Positions 1 to 12,416 of a stretch of 61,156 nt of DNA are shown here, in pieces. The translations under genes and the position numbers were made by a program. This DNA is from an uncultured Kiritimatiellota bacterium (GTDB lineage Bacteria > Verrucomicrobiota > Kiritimatiellia > RFP12 > UBA1067). The notes under the pieces were generated by a model. The model did no database searches, was not told the origin of the DNA, and was given only the letters and a program-made list of their open reading frames with translations. Numbering within the stretch: the first letter of the stretch is position 1; each line of letters begins with the position of its first letter. The DNA is taken from NCBI GenBank assembly GCA_934635385.1, contig CAKTZI010000024.1:1-61156 (forward strand), read 5' to 3'.

Positions 1-177
1 ACGGCGCGGACGGATATGCCGGCGGTCTTCTGCGCGGCCTACGAGTCGCTGGACGGTCGCCGGGCGCTTGTCTTCGGGAATGCGACAAGCGAACGTCAGG
101 ACGTCGCCTATCGGCTGGGCGACGTGTGGCGCCGGCTGACGTTGGGGCCGAACGCCCTGCAGCTGATGCAATACTGA
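1..177 (+). CDS. C-terminal end of a secreted DUF6259-like glycosidase (partial)
   Basis: The first 58 codons are open and end at TGA 175-177; the 5' part lies outside the window. The visible tail (VFCAAYESLDGRRALVFGNA) aligns with the last about 50 residues of the next protein (VFCNAYEAHDGRRAVVLVNA), so this is a tandem paralogue. The tail should be the C-terminal beta-sandwich that follows the TIM barrel in such enzymes. It lies 63 bp upstream of its paralogue, with no recognisable promoter between them, so the two are probably co-transcribed. Family placement comes only from this similarity. Confidence 0.7.
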   Translation, partial: TARTDMPAVFCAAYESLDGRRALVFGNATSERQDVAYRLGDVWRRLTLGPNALQLMQY

Positions 178-240
178 AACTCTAACCCTGAAGACGAAAC
201 TAACACAAGCGAAAATAAAGCAAGAGAAAGGCTCAAGACC

Positions 241-2865
241 ATGAAAACGAGAAACGCGCACAAGAAGAATGCCCACTGCACGGCCGCTGTCGCCGTCGTG
301 GCTCTCCTGTCTTCCCTGTCGGTGGCGTCGGCGGCCGTCGTGACGAGCGGCTCGCTGACGGTCGAGCTTGCGGAGGACGCCAAGGGCGCGGTCTCGCGTC
401 TCGTCACGGCACATGGCGCGGAGCTCGCGCCGGCGACGGGCCGGATGCCGCTCTTCTTCCTGAAGGCGACGCGCACGGACGACTTCGCGAAGAGCGTCGA
501 GGTCAGCGCGGCTGATGCGGCGACGTTCCGCGTCGAGACGGCGGCGGACGGCGTGAGGCTTGTCTACGGCGGCTTCCGGAAGGAGGGCGTACGCGCCGTC
601 GTCTGTACGGTGCGCGGCGTCGATGCCTATGTCCGCTGGGGCATCTCCGTGAAGATGGCGGACGGCTGGGCGCTCGAGGAGACGACCTATCCGCACATCC
701 TCGTCGCGCCCGTCCTCGGCTCGGACGCCGGCGACGACCGGTTCGTCTATGGCGGGTCGAAAGGCGGCGTCACGTACAGCCCCGGCGCGAAGGACGTCGG
801 CTGGCGGGTCTACGCGAAGCGGCCCGGCACGCTCGCCGCGCAGTTCGCGACGGTCTACGACGACCGCGCGGGCCTCTACTTCGCGGCGGAGGACGGCGCG
901 AACTACTGCAAGTATCTCGGCGGCGAGCGCGTCAAGGCGGGTTTTCTCGTGACGAGCCGCCGTCTCGGCTTCGACACGGGTGACGTCGTGCAGGCGTACG
1001 ATCTCGTGACGGGCGGCTTCGAGGGGACGCCGGGCGATCCCTGCACATGGCATGACGCAGCAGACCTCTACCGCGCCTGGGCGCTGAAGCAGACCTGGGC
1101 CGCGAAGCCGTTCCGCGACCGCGACGACATCCCCGCCTGGATGCGCGACGCGCCCGCGATGGTGCGCTTTACGCGCGAGTGGCTGAAGGAACCCGACCGC
1201 ATCCGCGCGTGGATGCGGGACTACTGGAAGAAGGAGTTTGCCGACGCGCCGCTCGTGACGGCCTACTGGGGCTGGGAGAAGATCGGCACCTGGGTGGGGC
1301 CGGACTATTTCCCCGTCGTGCCGGACGACGCGACCTTCGCACAGCTCGTGTCCGACCTGAAGGCGCTCGGTTCCCACGCCTTCCCCTGGCCGAGCGGGTA
1401 TCACTGGACGCTGACCTATGACAAGCGGCCCGACGGCACGTTCGCGTGGGACGACCGCGCGCGCTTCGAGCGGGTCGCCGCGCCGCACGCCATCGACAAC
1501 CGCGACGGCGCGCGCTACGTGCGCACGCCCTTCTGGCTGCGCGGCGGCGACTGCGCCTGCCTGTGCGGCGGCGACCCGTGGACGCGCAATTGGTGGAACC
1601 GCGACGTCTGCCTGCCGCTCGCGCAGCTCGGCTGCGAGATGCTCCAGGTGGATCAGGTCGTCGGCGGTCTCTACCCGGCGTGCTGGGCGAAACACCACCC
1701 GCACGGCCCCGGCGAGGGACTGTGGAAGAGCCAGTCCTTCCTCGAGCAGCTGCGCACGATGCGCGAGACGATGCGCACGGTCCAGCCGGACGCCATCGTG
1801 GGCGTGGAGGAGCCGAACGAGTTCTTCACCCACCTCGTCGGCATTCAGGACTACCGCGACTGCGAGAGCCTGGCGGACGAGTGGGCGAGCGTGTTCAACT
1901 ACATCTACCACGACTACCTGCCGTGCTTCCAGTCGAACACGCGGCGCGGCAACCGCATTTGGCAGGCGCATGCGGCGGCCGACGGGCAGATCCCGTTCCT
2001 CCTGCCGACGCCGCGCGACCTCGGTGACGCGAGCCCGGCGCTCGTGAACGGAAATTTCGAGGACGTCGCCGCCACGGGCGGCTTTCGCGGCTGGGGAAAG
2101 CTCGGCAGCTACAACGGCGTGGCGTATGACGGTCGCCTGTTCGTCGACGCCGCGACGAAGCATGACGGCGCGCGCGCCATCCGCCTGGAGGTGAAGGCGG
2201 GCGAGACGGCCGTCCATGTGGCGCAGAACGTCGATTTGACCGACGGCTCGTTCCGCGCGGGCGGAACCTACCGGCTTTCGGGCTGGCTGAAGACGGGACA
2301 CGCATCGCGTCCGAACAGCGTCAACTTCTGCTTCCTCGGCGCGCGCGGCAAGGGCGGCTCGCTCCCGTTCCCGAAGCCGGAGGCCGGCTGGACGCACGTG
2401 TCGCGCGACTTCGAGGTTCCGGCGGACGCAAACCACCTGCGCATCATGCTGCACGTGGCGGGCGAGGCGACGGTGTGGGTCGACGGCCTGACGCTTGAGG
2501 AGGTGCGCGCGGACGGATCGACGCGAGAGGTCGTCAGGTCGGGCCGTGGCCCCTACGACGCCTTCATGAAGCGCTGGGTGGCGCTCTACCACGGCGAAGG
2601 GCGCGACTGGCTCGCGTTCGGTCGGCAGGTGAAGCCGCCGCGCATGACCTGCGACACGCAGCCCTACATGGTCACGCCCTCCGGACAGAAGCCGTACGCG
2701 CTCCAGAAGCCCGTCGTCTTCTGCAACGCCTACGAGGCGCACGACGGACGCCGGGCCGTCGTGCTCGTGAACGCGACGGACAAGGTTCAGACCGTGACGC
2801 TGGACGAGAAGGGGGCGCGCCGGACGCTGCGCCTGGCCGCCGACGAGATCCGCCTCCTGAAATGA
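241..2865 (+). CDS. secreted DUF6259-like glycoside hydrolase with inserted carbohydrate-binding module
   Basis: Predicted 874-aa exported enzyme. A basic N-terminus and hydrophobic stretch ending in SVASA (about residue 31) form a Sec signal peptide. Residues about 35-270 look like an N-terminal beta-sandwich. About 285-600 look like a TIM barrel, with candidate acidic residues in MLQVDQVVGG and in VGVEEPNEFF. About 605-760 resemble a CBM4/9-type module (starts NGNFED, contains YRLSGWLKTG), and the tail is a small beta domain. This order matches DUF6259 proteins, thought to act on plant or host glycans; the substrate cannot be read from sequence. AAAGG lies 8-9 nt before the ATG. It forms an operon-like block with a paralogue upstream and a beta-strand-repeat protein and rhamnosidase downstream. 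Confidence 0.72.
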   Translation: MKTRNAHKKNAHCTAAVAVVALLSSLSVASAAVVTSGSLTVELAEDAKGAVSRLVTAHGAELAPATGRMPLFFLKATRTDDFAKSVEVSAADAATFRVETAADGVRLVYGGFRKEGVRAVVCTVRGVDAYVRWGISVKMADGWALEETTYPHILVAPVLGSDAGDDRFVYGGSKGGVTYSPGAKDVGWRVYAKRPGTLAAQFATVYDDRAGLYFAAEDGANYCKYLGGERVKAGFLVTSRRLGFDTGDVVQAYDLVTGGFEGTPGDPCTWHDAADLYRAWALKQTWAAKPFRDRDDIPAWMRDAPAMVRFTREWLKEPDRIRAWMRDYWKKEFADAPLVTAYWGWEKIGTWVGPDYFPVVPDDATFAQLVSDLKALGSHAFPWPSGYHWTLTYDKRPDGTFAWDDRARFERVAAPHAIDNRDGARYVRTPFWLRGGDCACLCGGDPWTRNWWNRDVCLPLAQLGCEMLQVDQVVGGLYPACWAKHHPHGPGEGLWKSQSFLEQLRTMRETMRTVQPDAIVGVEEPNEFFTHLVGIQDYRDCESLADEWASVFNYIYHDYLPCFQSNTRRGNRIWQAHAAADGQIPFLLPTPRDLGDASPALVNGNFEDVAATGGFRGWGKLGSYNGVAYDGRLFVDAATKHDGARAIRLEVKAGETAVHVAQNVDLTDGSFRAGGTYRLSGWLKTGHASRPNSVNFCFLGARGKGGSLPFPKPEAGWTHVSRDFEVPADANHLRIMLHVAGEATVWVDGLTLEEVRADGSTREVVRSGRGPYDAFMKRWVALYHGEGRDWLAFGRQVKPPRMTCDTQPYMVTPSGQKPYALQKPVVFCNAYEAHDGRRAVVLVNATDKVQTVTLDEKGARRTLRLAADEIRLLK

Positions 2866-2927
2866 CGGGCATCCACACATTTTACAAAAATCTTCCAAAA
2901 CCCTAAAAACAAGAAAGGTTCATGACC

Positions 2928-5054
2928 ATGAAAACGAGATACACGCACATGAGAAGAGATCTGCAAGTGAAAAACCGGAATGCCCGCACCGCCGCCGTCG
3001 CGGCTGTCCTGGGCGTCCTGTCGGTGGCGTCGGCCTCCACGTGGGAGCTGGACGTCACCGGCGACGAGACCGTCTCGGGAATCGTGCCGGCGGGCACGAC
3101 GAAAATCGTCAAGTCCGGGAGCGGCACGTACACGCTCGATTCAAGCGGACTGCAGAACGGCTTCAACGGCGAAATCAACGTCGCCGGCGGAACGTTCACC
3201 GCCAAAAACGGAACCTGGGATCTTCAGAACGGTACTCTCACCGGCACGGGATCGGGCTTCCTCCAGTTCTGGGATGCCGAACTCACAAACCCCGGCGGAA
3301 TCGACGTCAAGGGCGCCCTGATGGTTCTCGTCAGCAATGTCAATTTGGGCGGGTCGGACGCGAACGTCCTCCGGGTTGAGGCGGGCAGCCTGCTGTTGAA
3401 TTACGTGCGGAATCCGATTGCCTGGACGGTGGATCTGGCGCGGAACTGCAACTCGCTAGGCGACTATTCCCTTTCGGCTCAGAACGGCGCGCACGCGACT
3501 CTGGACCTGAACGTGATCGCGGGACCCGTCCGGGCGACGGCCGACGTGACGCGCGTCCGCGTCGTGGACGGCGGACGCCTGACGTTCAAGGGCGGACTGT
3601 CGCAGGCCGACGGCAAGACGTTCCGAAAGGCGGGCGCTGGCGTCTTGCGCATCTGCGGCACGTCGCAGATGAAGGGGACGACGTGGCTTGAGCAGGGGAT
3701 GCTGCTCTACGGGGACGGTGCCAAGGTGGAAGGATCCGTGCCGTCGTCCGTTGCGGACACCGCCGCGCCGCCCGTCGCCCTCAAGATCGAGCCGGGCGCG
3801 AACCTGACCCTTGCGGGCAACGGCAACGGTTATGGCTCATGGGGCTTCAAGGGCTACGGCGCGGTCTGGATGACAGGCGGCACGGCCATGATCGGGGACG
3901 GCAGCTGGGGCTTTCGCCTCGGGCAGACGGGTGGCGCCGACCTGTTCCTGAGCGGCGGCACGCTGACGCTGAAGGCGCAGAACCTTGTGCTGGGCAATGA
4001 CGCGACGGGCAGCAACCCCTACACGCTGTCGGTGTCGGGCGGCTCGTCGGCCTTGCACGTGGATGGCGGGTCGATCTATCCGAGCGCGTCGGGCGCCGTC
4101 GTGAACCTGTCCGATGGCGGCATGATTCGCGCCCGGAACATTCGCGGCAAGGAGGAGACGGAACTCACGGTGAACTTCGACGGCGGCGTTTTTGCGCCGT
4201 TGGTCGCCACGCCGATGGACACGTACTATCGCACGTCCGTCTACGTCCACGGCGGCGGCGCCGTCGTCGATGTCGATACGAACGATTTGGAGACGGTGAA
4301 GATCGCGACGGCGTTCCTGAAGCCGACGGGCTGCTCCATCCAGTCAATCGACCTTCCGACGGCGGAAAGCGATCCGGAGGGCTTCGCGACGTTTTCCGAT
4401 GCCAAGACGTTCTACGGCACGCCGGTTTCCGTCCGCATCAGCGGCTCCGGCACGGGTGCGTCGGCGTTTCTGGAGATCGACGAGAAGACGCTCAAGCCCG
4501 TGCGCATCGTCGTGACGGGGCAGGGCAGCGGCTACGGCGAGGACACGGCCGTCACGCTCGACAGCCCCGATGGCACGGCGCGCTACACGTGCCCGGTCAC
4601 GGTGGCGGCGGCGGACGAGGCGGGCGGCTTCACGAAGCGCGGCGCGGGTACGCTCACGCTCGCGGGCGCGAACACCTACGGCGGCGCGACGCGCGTCGAG
4701 GCGGGCGCGCTTGCGTTCGCGTCGGCGGAAGCCTTCCCCGGCGGCGACATCGAGTTTCCGGCGGACGCGCTCCTCTCCGACGCGCCGCCGTCCCTGACGG
4801 CGCCGTCGCTCGCGTTCCGCGAGGGCGCGAAAATCCGCATCACCGGCGCGGAGACCCTGCTGACGGCCGAGCCCGTCCGCTTCCGCACGGTGGTCACCGT
4901 CGAGGAGCCGCTGACGGCGCTGCCGGAGGTCGAGTTCGTCGGCGCGGACGGACAGCCAGTCGTCGTCCCCCATCCGTGGGCCGTGCGGCTTTCCAAGGAC
5001 GGCAAGCGAATCTCGTTCGGCTACCGCTTCGGCGCGCTCCTGATCATCCGCTGA
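2928..5054 (+). CDS. secreted autotransporter-associated beta-strand repeat protein
   Basis: About 708 aa. The ATG at 2928 is chosen because it has AAAGG at the right spacing and gives the same MKTR start as the upstream gene; an in-frame ATG at 2922 is possible. A signal peptide ends near SVASA. The mature part is Gly/Ala/Thr-rich beta-helix-like sequence with classical repeats such as RGAGTLTLAGANTYGGATRV (about residues 570-590), the hallmark of TIGR02601/PF12951 passenger-like repeats. No C-terminal beta-barrel is visible; the chain ends FGALLIIR, a tail shared with another secreted protein here. Likely a surface or secreted binding protein acting with the flanking glycosidases. Substrate unknown. 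Confidence 0.75.
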   Translation: MKTRYTHMRRDLQVKNRNARTAAVAAVLGVLSVASASTWELDVTGDETVSGIVPAGTTKIVKSGSGTYTLDSSGLQNGFNGEINVAGGTFTAKNGTWDLQNGTLTGTGSGFLQFWDAELTNPGGIDVKGALMVLVSNVNLGGSDANVLRVEAGSLLLNYVRNPIAWTVDLARNCNSLGDYSLSAQNGAHATLDLNVIAGPVRATADVTRVRVVDGGRLTFKGGLSQADGKTFRKAGAGVLRICGTSQMKGTTWLEQGMLLYGDGAKVEGSVPSSVADTAAPPVALKIEPGANLTLAGNGNGYGSWGFKGYGAVWMTGGTAMIGDGSWGFRLGQTGGADLFLSGGTLTLKAQNLVLGNDATGSNPYTLSVSGGSSALHVDGGSIYPSASGAVVNLSDGGMIRARNIRGKEETELTVNFDGGVFAPLVATPMDTYYRTSVYVHGGGAVVDVDTNDLETVKIATAFLKPTGCSIQSIDLPTAESDPEGFATFSDAKTFYGTPVSVRISGSGTGASAFLEIDEKTLKPVRIVVTGQGSGYGEDTAVTLDSPDGTARYTCPVTVAAADEAGGFTKRGAGTLTLAGANTYGGATRVEAGALAFASAEAFPGGDIEFPADALLSDAPPSLTAPSLAFREGAKIRITGAETLLTAEPVRFRTVVTVEEPLTALPEVEFVGADGQPVVVPHPWAVRLSKDGKRISFGYRFGALLIIR

Positions 5055-5069
5055 GGAGACTTGACGGCC

Positions 5070-7496
5070 GTGAAGAGACTGTTGATGGCGATGGTGGCGC
5101 TGGCCGGTGCGGCGGCGTCCGGGTTCGAGGTCGAGCGGGTGTTTCGCCCGGAGATCTACGGGCGCGGCGACGCGAACGTGCGTCCGCAGCAGCCGATCGA
5201 CACGGCGAGCTGGATCTGGTATCCCGGCCACGACGTGTGGGGCGGCGCCGTCTTCTCGCAGACGCGCACGGACGCGGCGACGCTCGCGAAGCTGCCGCAG
5301 GCGTTCTTCCGCCTGCGCCGCGACTTCGAGGCGGTGCCGGGCGCGCCGCTGGAGCTGGACGTCAGCGCGGACGAGCGCTTCGTCCTGCTGCTGGACGGGC
5401 GGGAGATCGCGCGCGGCCCGAATCGCGGTCTGCGCAACCGCTGGCATTACCAGAGCTACCGCGTTCGTAGCCTCGCGCCGGGCGCGCACCGCCTGGAGGC
5501 CGTCGTCTGGCAGGTCGGCGAGCATGCGCCGCTCGCGCAGGTCTCCGTGCGCGGCGGCTTCGTCCTCAAGGCGTCCGGCGCCTACGACGCGGCGCTGACG
5601 ACGGGGACGGCCGACTGGCGGATCGGACGGCTCGTGAACACGCGCATGACGCACAAGGGCGAATCTCGGGCGTTCGGCGTCGGCTCGCAGTGCGAGGTCA
5701 CGGGCACGTCGCTTTTGGACGAGGAGCCGACCGACTGGCGGCGGGCGGTCACCGTGCGCGGCCCGGTCACCTACTTCGCCGGGCTCCGGACGCCGGGCTG
5801 GATGCTCTTCCCCTCGCCGCTTCGCGACCAGATGCACGAGACGAAGGCTCCGGGGCGGGTCCGTCGCGGGCCGGACGTGCTGAAGGCCGGGACGGTCATT
5901 CCCGCCCGCAGCCGGGCCGTCGTCTTCTGGGATCTCGAGAACTACTACTGCGCCTATCCGGAACTGGACGTGTCCGGCGGCGCGGGCGCGGAGATTCGCT
6001 GGGACTGGGCGGAGTGCCTGACGGGGCCGGACGGGAAGAAGGGCGACCGCGCGGCGTTCGAGGGGCTGGACATGATGCGTCCCTTCGGCGACGTCTTCCG
6101 CTGCGATGGCCGTGCTTCGGCGCGCTTCACGACACCCTGGTGGCGGTGCGGCAAGTGGTGCCGACTGACGGTCACGACGGGGGACGAGCCGTTGACGCTC
6201 GATCGCGTGGCGATCGCCGAGACGCGCTACCCCGTCGAGCCGGCGGCGACGTTCGAGTGCGATGATCCGCTGGTCATGCGGATGCAGCCCCTGTGCGCGC
6301 GGGCGCTGCAGATGTGCCTGCACGAGATGTTCTTCGACTGTCCCTACTACGAGCAGCAGATGTATCCGGGCGACAGCCGCGTGCAGTATCTTGTCGCGGG
6401 GCTCTTCGACACGGAAGACCGCGCGGTGCGCAACGCGATTACGCTCTTCGACGCCGACCGCCGCGAGAACGGGCTCATCCCGATGAACTGCCCCACGCGC
6501 GGCACGCAGGACGCGCTCGGCTTCACCGAATGCGCGGCGATGATGCTCGGCGACTACGCGTGGCAGCACACGAACGTCGACTGGCTCAAGGCGCGCCTGC
6601 CGGGCCTCAACCACACGCTCATGGGCCTCGCGACCTACGAGGACGCGGACGGCCTGCTGGGCCGGACGCCGGGCTGGAACTTCGTCGACTGGGTGCCCGA
6701 ATGGTACACGCAGAGCAAGGAGGGCGGCGTGCCGCCGGACGGGAACGCGGCGCGTCCGAACGGCGAGATCAACCTCCAGTACCTGCATGCGATTCGCTCG
6801 GCAATCCTCGCCGAGGAGGCCGTCGGCGAACGGGAGCTCGCGACCTACTGGCGCGCGAAGGAGCGGCGGCTTGCGGCGGCGATCCGGCGGACGTTCTGGT
6901 GCCCCGCGCGGTGCCTCTTCGCCTCGGACGTCGCGCAGACGAAGTTCAGCGAGCACGCGCAGTGTCTCGCGCTTCTCGCGGACGTCGTGACGGGCGACGA
7001 GGCCGCGCGGTGCTTCGCGGCGCTGGCGACGGCGGACGATCTTGCGCGCGGGACGATCTACTACAAGCACTACCTCTACGCGACCTATTTCAAGTTCGGC
7101 CGCGCCGACCTCTTCTTCGGCAATCTCGGATTCTGGAAGGACTGCCTTGACTGGAATCTCGCGACGGTCCTGGAGACGCCCAAGACGACTTCGCGCAGCG
7201 ACTGCCACGGTTGGGGCTCGCATCCGCTCTGGCATCTGCACACGGGCGTCGCGGGCGTGCGGAGCGCGGCGCCGGGCTACACGAAAGTGCTTGTCGCGCC
7301 GCAGCCGGGTCATCTGAAATTCATCCGTTCCACGACGCCGACGCCGCGCGGAGCCGTCAGGCTGGACCTGCGCTTCGACGCGGGGAAAGCGTCGGGCACG
7401 GTCACGCTGCCGGCAGGTCTTTCGGGCGACTTCGTCTGGCGCGGTGTCGAGATGCCGCTGAATGGCGGCACGAACGCCGTTCGTCTGGGCGACTGA
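5070..7496 (+). CDS. secreted GH78-like alpha-L-rhamnosidase (copy 1)
   Basis: About 808 aa from the GTG at 5070, chosen for its spacing from AGGAG at 5054-5058 and because the signal peptide then starts MKRLLMAMV; TTG 5061 is the alternative. After the signal peptide come beta-sandwich modules (about 25-390) with a carbohydrate-binding-like segment FVLLLDGREIARGPNRG. Then follows an (alpha/alpha)6 barrel (about 395-700) with the conserved DCPYYEQQMYPGDSR region that holds the acid residues of GH78-type enzymes, and a C-terminal beta domain. It removes terminal rhamnose or a related sugar from glycans. A closely similar copy lies at 58606-61077. Last gene of the 1-7.5 kb cluster. Confidence 0.8.
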   Translation: MKRLLMAMVALAGAAASGFEVERVFRPEIYGRGDANVRPQQPIDTASWIWYPGHDVWGGAVFSQTRTDAATLAKLPQAFFRLRRDFEAVPGAPLELDVSADERFVLLLDGREIARGPNRGLRNRWHYQSYRVRSLAPGAHRLEAVVWQVGEHAPLAQVSVRGGFVLKASGAYDAALTTGTADWRIGRLVNTRMTHKGESRAFGVGSQCEVTGTSLLDEEPTDWRRAVTVRGPVTYFAGLRTPGWMLFPSPLRDQMHETKAPGRVRRGPDVLKAGTVIPARSRAVVFWDLENYYCAYPELDVSGGAGAEIRWDWAECLTGPDGKKGDRAAFEGLDMMRPFGDVFRCDGRASARFTTPWWRCGKWCRLTVTTGDEPLTLDRVAIAETRYPVEPAATFECDDPLVMRMQPLCARALQMCLHEMFFDCPYYEQQMYPGDSRVQYLVAGLFDTEDRAVRNAITLFDADRRENGLIPMNCPTRGTQDALGFTECAAMMLGDYAWQHTNVDWLKARLPGLNHTLMGLATYEDADGLLGRTPGWNFVDWVPEWYTQSKEGGVPPDGNAARPNGEINLQYLHAIRSAILAEEAVGERELATYWRAKERRLAAAIRRTFWCPARCLFASDVAQTKFSEHAQCLALLADVVTGDEAARCFAALATADDLARGTIYYKHYLYATYFKFGRADLFFGNLGFWKDCLDWNLATVLETPKTTSRSDCHGWGSHPLWHLHTGVAGVRSAAPGYTKVLVAPQPGHLKFIRSTTPTPRGAVRLDLRFDAGKASGTVTLPAGLSGDFVWRGVEMPLNGGTNAVRLGD

Positions 7497-7596
7497 CAGG
7501 ATTCACGGCTTTCCCACGCTCGAAGAAATCTCTCGCTTGCCCGAAAAATCGGGTAAGTGCGGTCACGATAAGGCAGATGTCCGCTTGAGCGCGATT

Positions 7597-7605
7597 TGGT
7601 ATAAT
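7597..7605 (+). promoter_or_regulatory. extended -10 promoter of ugd
   Basis: TGGTATAAT matches the extended -10 consensus TGnTATAAT; no convincing -35 is seen. Only 7 nt separate the hexamer from the ATG at 7613, so transcription should start at or next to the start codon (leaderless mRNA). Confidence 0.75.
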
Positions 7606-7612
7606 ACGGCCC

Positions 7613-8980
7613 ATGAAGATGAACAGGGACATTGTATGCATCGGCGCCGGCTACATCGGCGGGCCGACGATGGCGGTGATCGCCAAGATGAACCCCGACC
7701 GCAAGGTCGTGGTGGTGGACGTCAATGCGGTGCGCATCGCGGCCTGGAACTCCGCCGACTTCAAGCTGCCGATCTACGAGCCGGGGCTGGTGGACGTCGT
7801 GCGGGAGGTGCGCGGGCGCAACCTCTTCTTCTCGACGGACATCGCGTCCGCCGTCAAGTCGTGCGACATCGTTTTCGTCGGCGTGAACACCCCGACGAAG
7901 ATGTTCGGGCGCGGGGCGGGCCGCGCGAGCGACCTCCAGCACTGGGAGGCGACGGCCCGCGAGATCAAGCGCTTTGCGGACGGCGACAAGATCGTCGTCG
8001 AGAAGTCGACGCTGCCCGTGCGGACGGCGGCGGCGATGGAGGCGATCCTGAACGACCACGCCGAGCACCGCTTCACCGTCCTCTCGAACCCTGAGTTCCT
8101 CGCCGAAGGCACGGCGATCAACGACCTCTTCCACCCCGACCGCGTGCTGATCGGCGGGCCGCAGACGCCCGACGGGCAGGCGGCCGTCCGCGAGATCGTC
8201 GAGATCTACCGCGGCCGTACGCCCTGGGTCCCGGAAGACCGGATCCTCACGACGAACGTGTGGAGCGCGGAGCTGACGAAGCTGGCGGCGAACGCCATGC
8301 TCGCCCAGCGCGTGAGCTCCGTCAACGCCCTCGCCGGGCTTTGCGAGGCGACGGGGGCGGACGTGGACGAGGTCGCCCGCGTGATCGGCGCCGACCGCCG
8401 CATCGGGCCGAAGTTCCTCAAGGCGGGGCCGGGCTTCGGCGGCAGCTGCTTCAAGAAGGACGTCCTCAATCTCGTGTATCTCTGCGAAAGCTACGGGCTG
8501 CACACCGCCGCCGAGTACTGGGCGGGCGTCATCAAGATGAACGACCACCAGCAGGAGAGGATCGTCTCGCGCCTCTTCAAGGAGATGTTCAACACGCTGG
8601 CGAACCGGAAGATCGCGCTGTTCGGCTTTGCGTTCAAGGCCGACACGGGCGACACGCGCGAGACGCCGGCCGGCGCGGTGGCGCGGCTGCTCGCCGAGGA
8701 GCACGTGCGGCTGGCGGTCACGGACCCGAAGGCTCTCGACAACGCGCGCCTTGACCTCGCCGACCTCAAGGACGTCGTTTACGAGGAGTGCCCCTATGCG
8801 GCGGCACAGGAGGCGGATGCCGTGCTGCTGATGACGGACTGGCGCGCGTATCCGGCGCTCGACTGGCGGCGCATCTACGGCTCGATGCGCAAGCCCGCCC
8901 TCGTCTTCGACACGCGCAACTGCCTGGACGCGGCCCGGCTGCGCGAGATTGGCTTCAAGGTGCTGAACGTCGGCAAGTAG
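7613..8980 (+). CDS. ugd: UDP-glucose 6-dehydrogenase
   Basis: 455 aa. Oxidises UDP-glucose to UDP-glucuronate with two NAD+, feeding acidic polysaccharide and glycan synthesis in the cytoplasm. It starts with the Rossmann motif GAGYIGGPTM. The catalytic cysteine lies in GFGGSCFKKD (about residue 279), and the C-terminal UDP-binding domain contains FGFAFKADTGDTRETP. Length and GGPTM-type N-terminus resemble the eukaryote-like UGDH branch rather than the shorter E. coli form. There is no Shine-Dalgarno before the ATG and the promoter is only 7 nt away. It stands alone between the glycosidase cluster and carB. Confidence 0.92.
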   Translation: MKMNRDIVCIGAGYIGGPTMAVIAKMNPDRKVVVVDVNAVRIAAWNSADFKLPIYEPGLVDVVREVRGRNLFFSTDIASAVKSCDIVFVGVNTPTKMFGRGAGRASDLQHWEATAREIKRFADGDKIVVEKSTLPVRTAAAMEAILNDHAEHRFTVLSNPEFLAEGTAINDLFHPDRVLIGGPQTPDGQAAVREIVEIYRGRTPWVPEDRILTTNVWSAELTKLAANAMLAQRVSSVNALAGLCEATGADVDEVARVIGADRRIGPKFLKAGPGFGGSCFKKDVLNLVYLCESYGLHTAAEYWAGVIKMNDHQQERIVSRLFKEMFNTLANRKIALFGFAFKADTGDTRETPAGAVARLLAEEHVRLAVTDPKALDNARLDLADLKDVVYEECPYAAAQEADAVLLMTDWRAYPALDWRRIYGSMRKPALVFDTRNCLDAARLREIGFKVLNVGK

Positions 8981-9111
8981 CGGTGCGCGTTCGGCAGGTT
9001 CTGTAAGGTTCAGGCCGAAGCGTTTACATTTTATGAAAGCGCCGGCGGCGACGCAAGAGGCCATTCACGGACGGCGCGCGTTGGCACGAAGATTGCAAAA
9101 CAACCTCTGAT

Positions 9112-12336
<3,225 letters not shown>

Positions 12337-12348
12337 CCGCATTCACCT

Positions 12349-12372
12349 CCCGCCGAAACCCCCAACGGCGGG
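12349..12372 (+). terminator. possible hairpin downstream of carB
   Basis: A 7-bp stem (CCCGCCG/CGGCGGG) with a 10-nt loop lies 13 nt after the carB stop. There is no T-run after it, so a rho-independent terminator is only a guess; its placement just before the next promoter is suggestive. Confidence 0.3.
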
Positions 12373-12396
12373 GCGTTAGTCGGGCGGCGGAGATTT

Positions 12397-12405
12397 TGGT
12401 ATAAT
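12397..12405 (+). promoter_or_regulatory. extended -10 promoter of the secretion cluster
   Basis: TGGTATAAT, preceded by a T-run, with no clear -35. It ends 11 nt before the ATG at 12417, and no Shine-Dalgarno lies between, so the message should be leaderless or nearly so. Confidence 0.7.
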
Positions 12406-12416
12406 CTGCAGACTAA

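Noticed and set aside
4344..7313. Very long reverse-strand open frame opposite the rhamnosidase
   Set aside because: Arg-rich low-complexity translation typical of the complement of high-GC coding DNA. Similar shadows lie at 14094-17051, 26214-29489, 35260-36456 and 48011-49309. None has a recognisable domain.
9025..9111. Promoter and leader of carB
   Set aside because: TTTATG and TTGGCA are present but at wrong spacing, and no TGnTATAAT was found; left uncalled.
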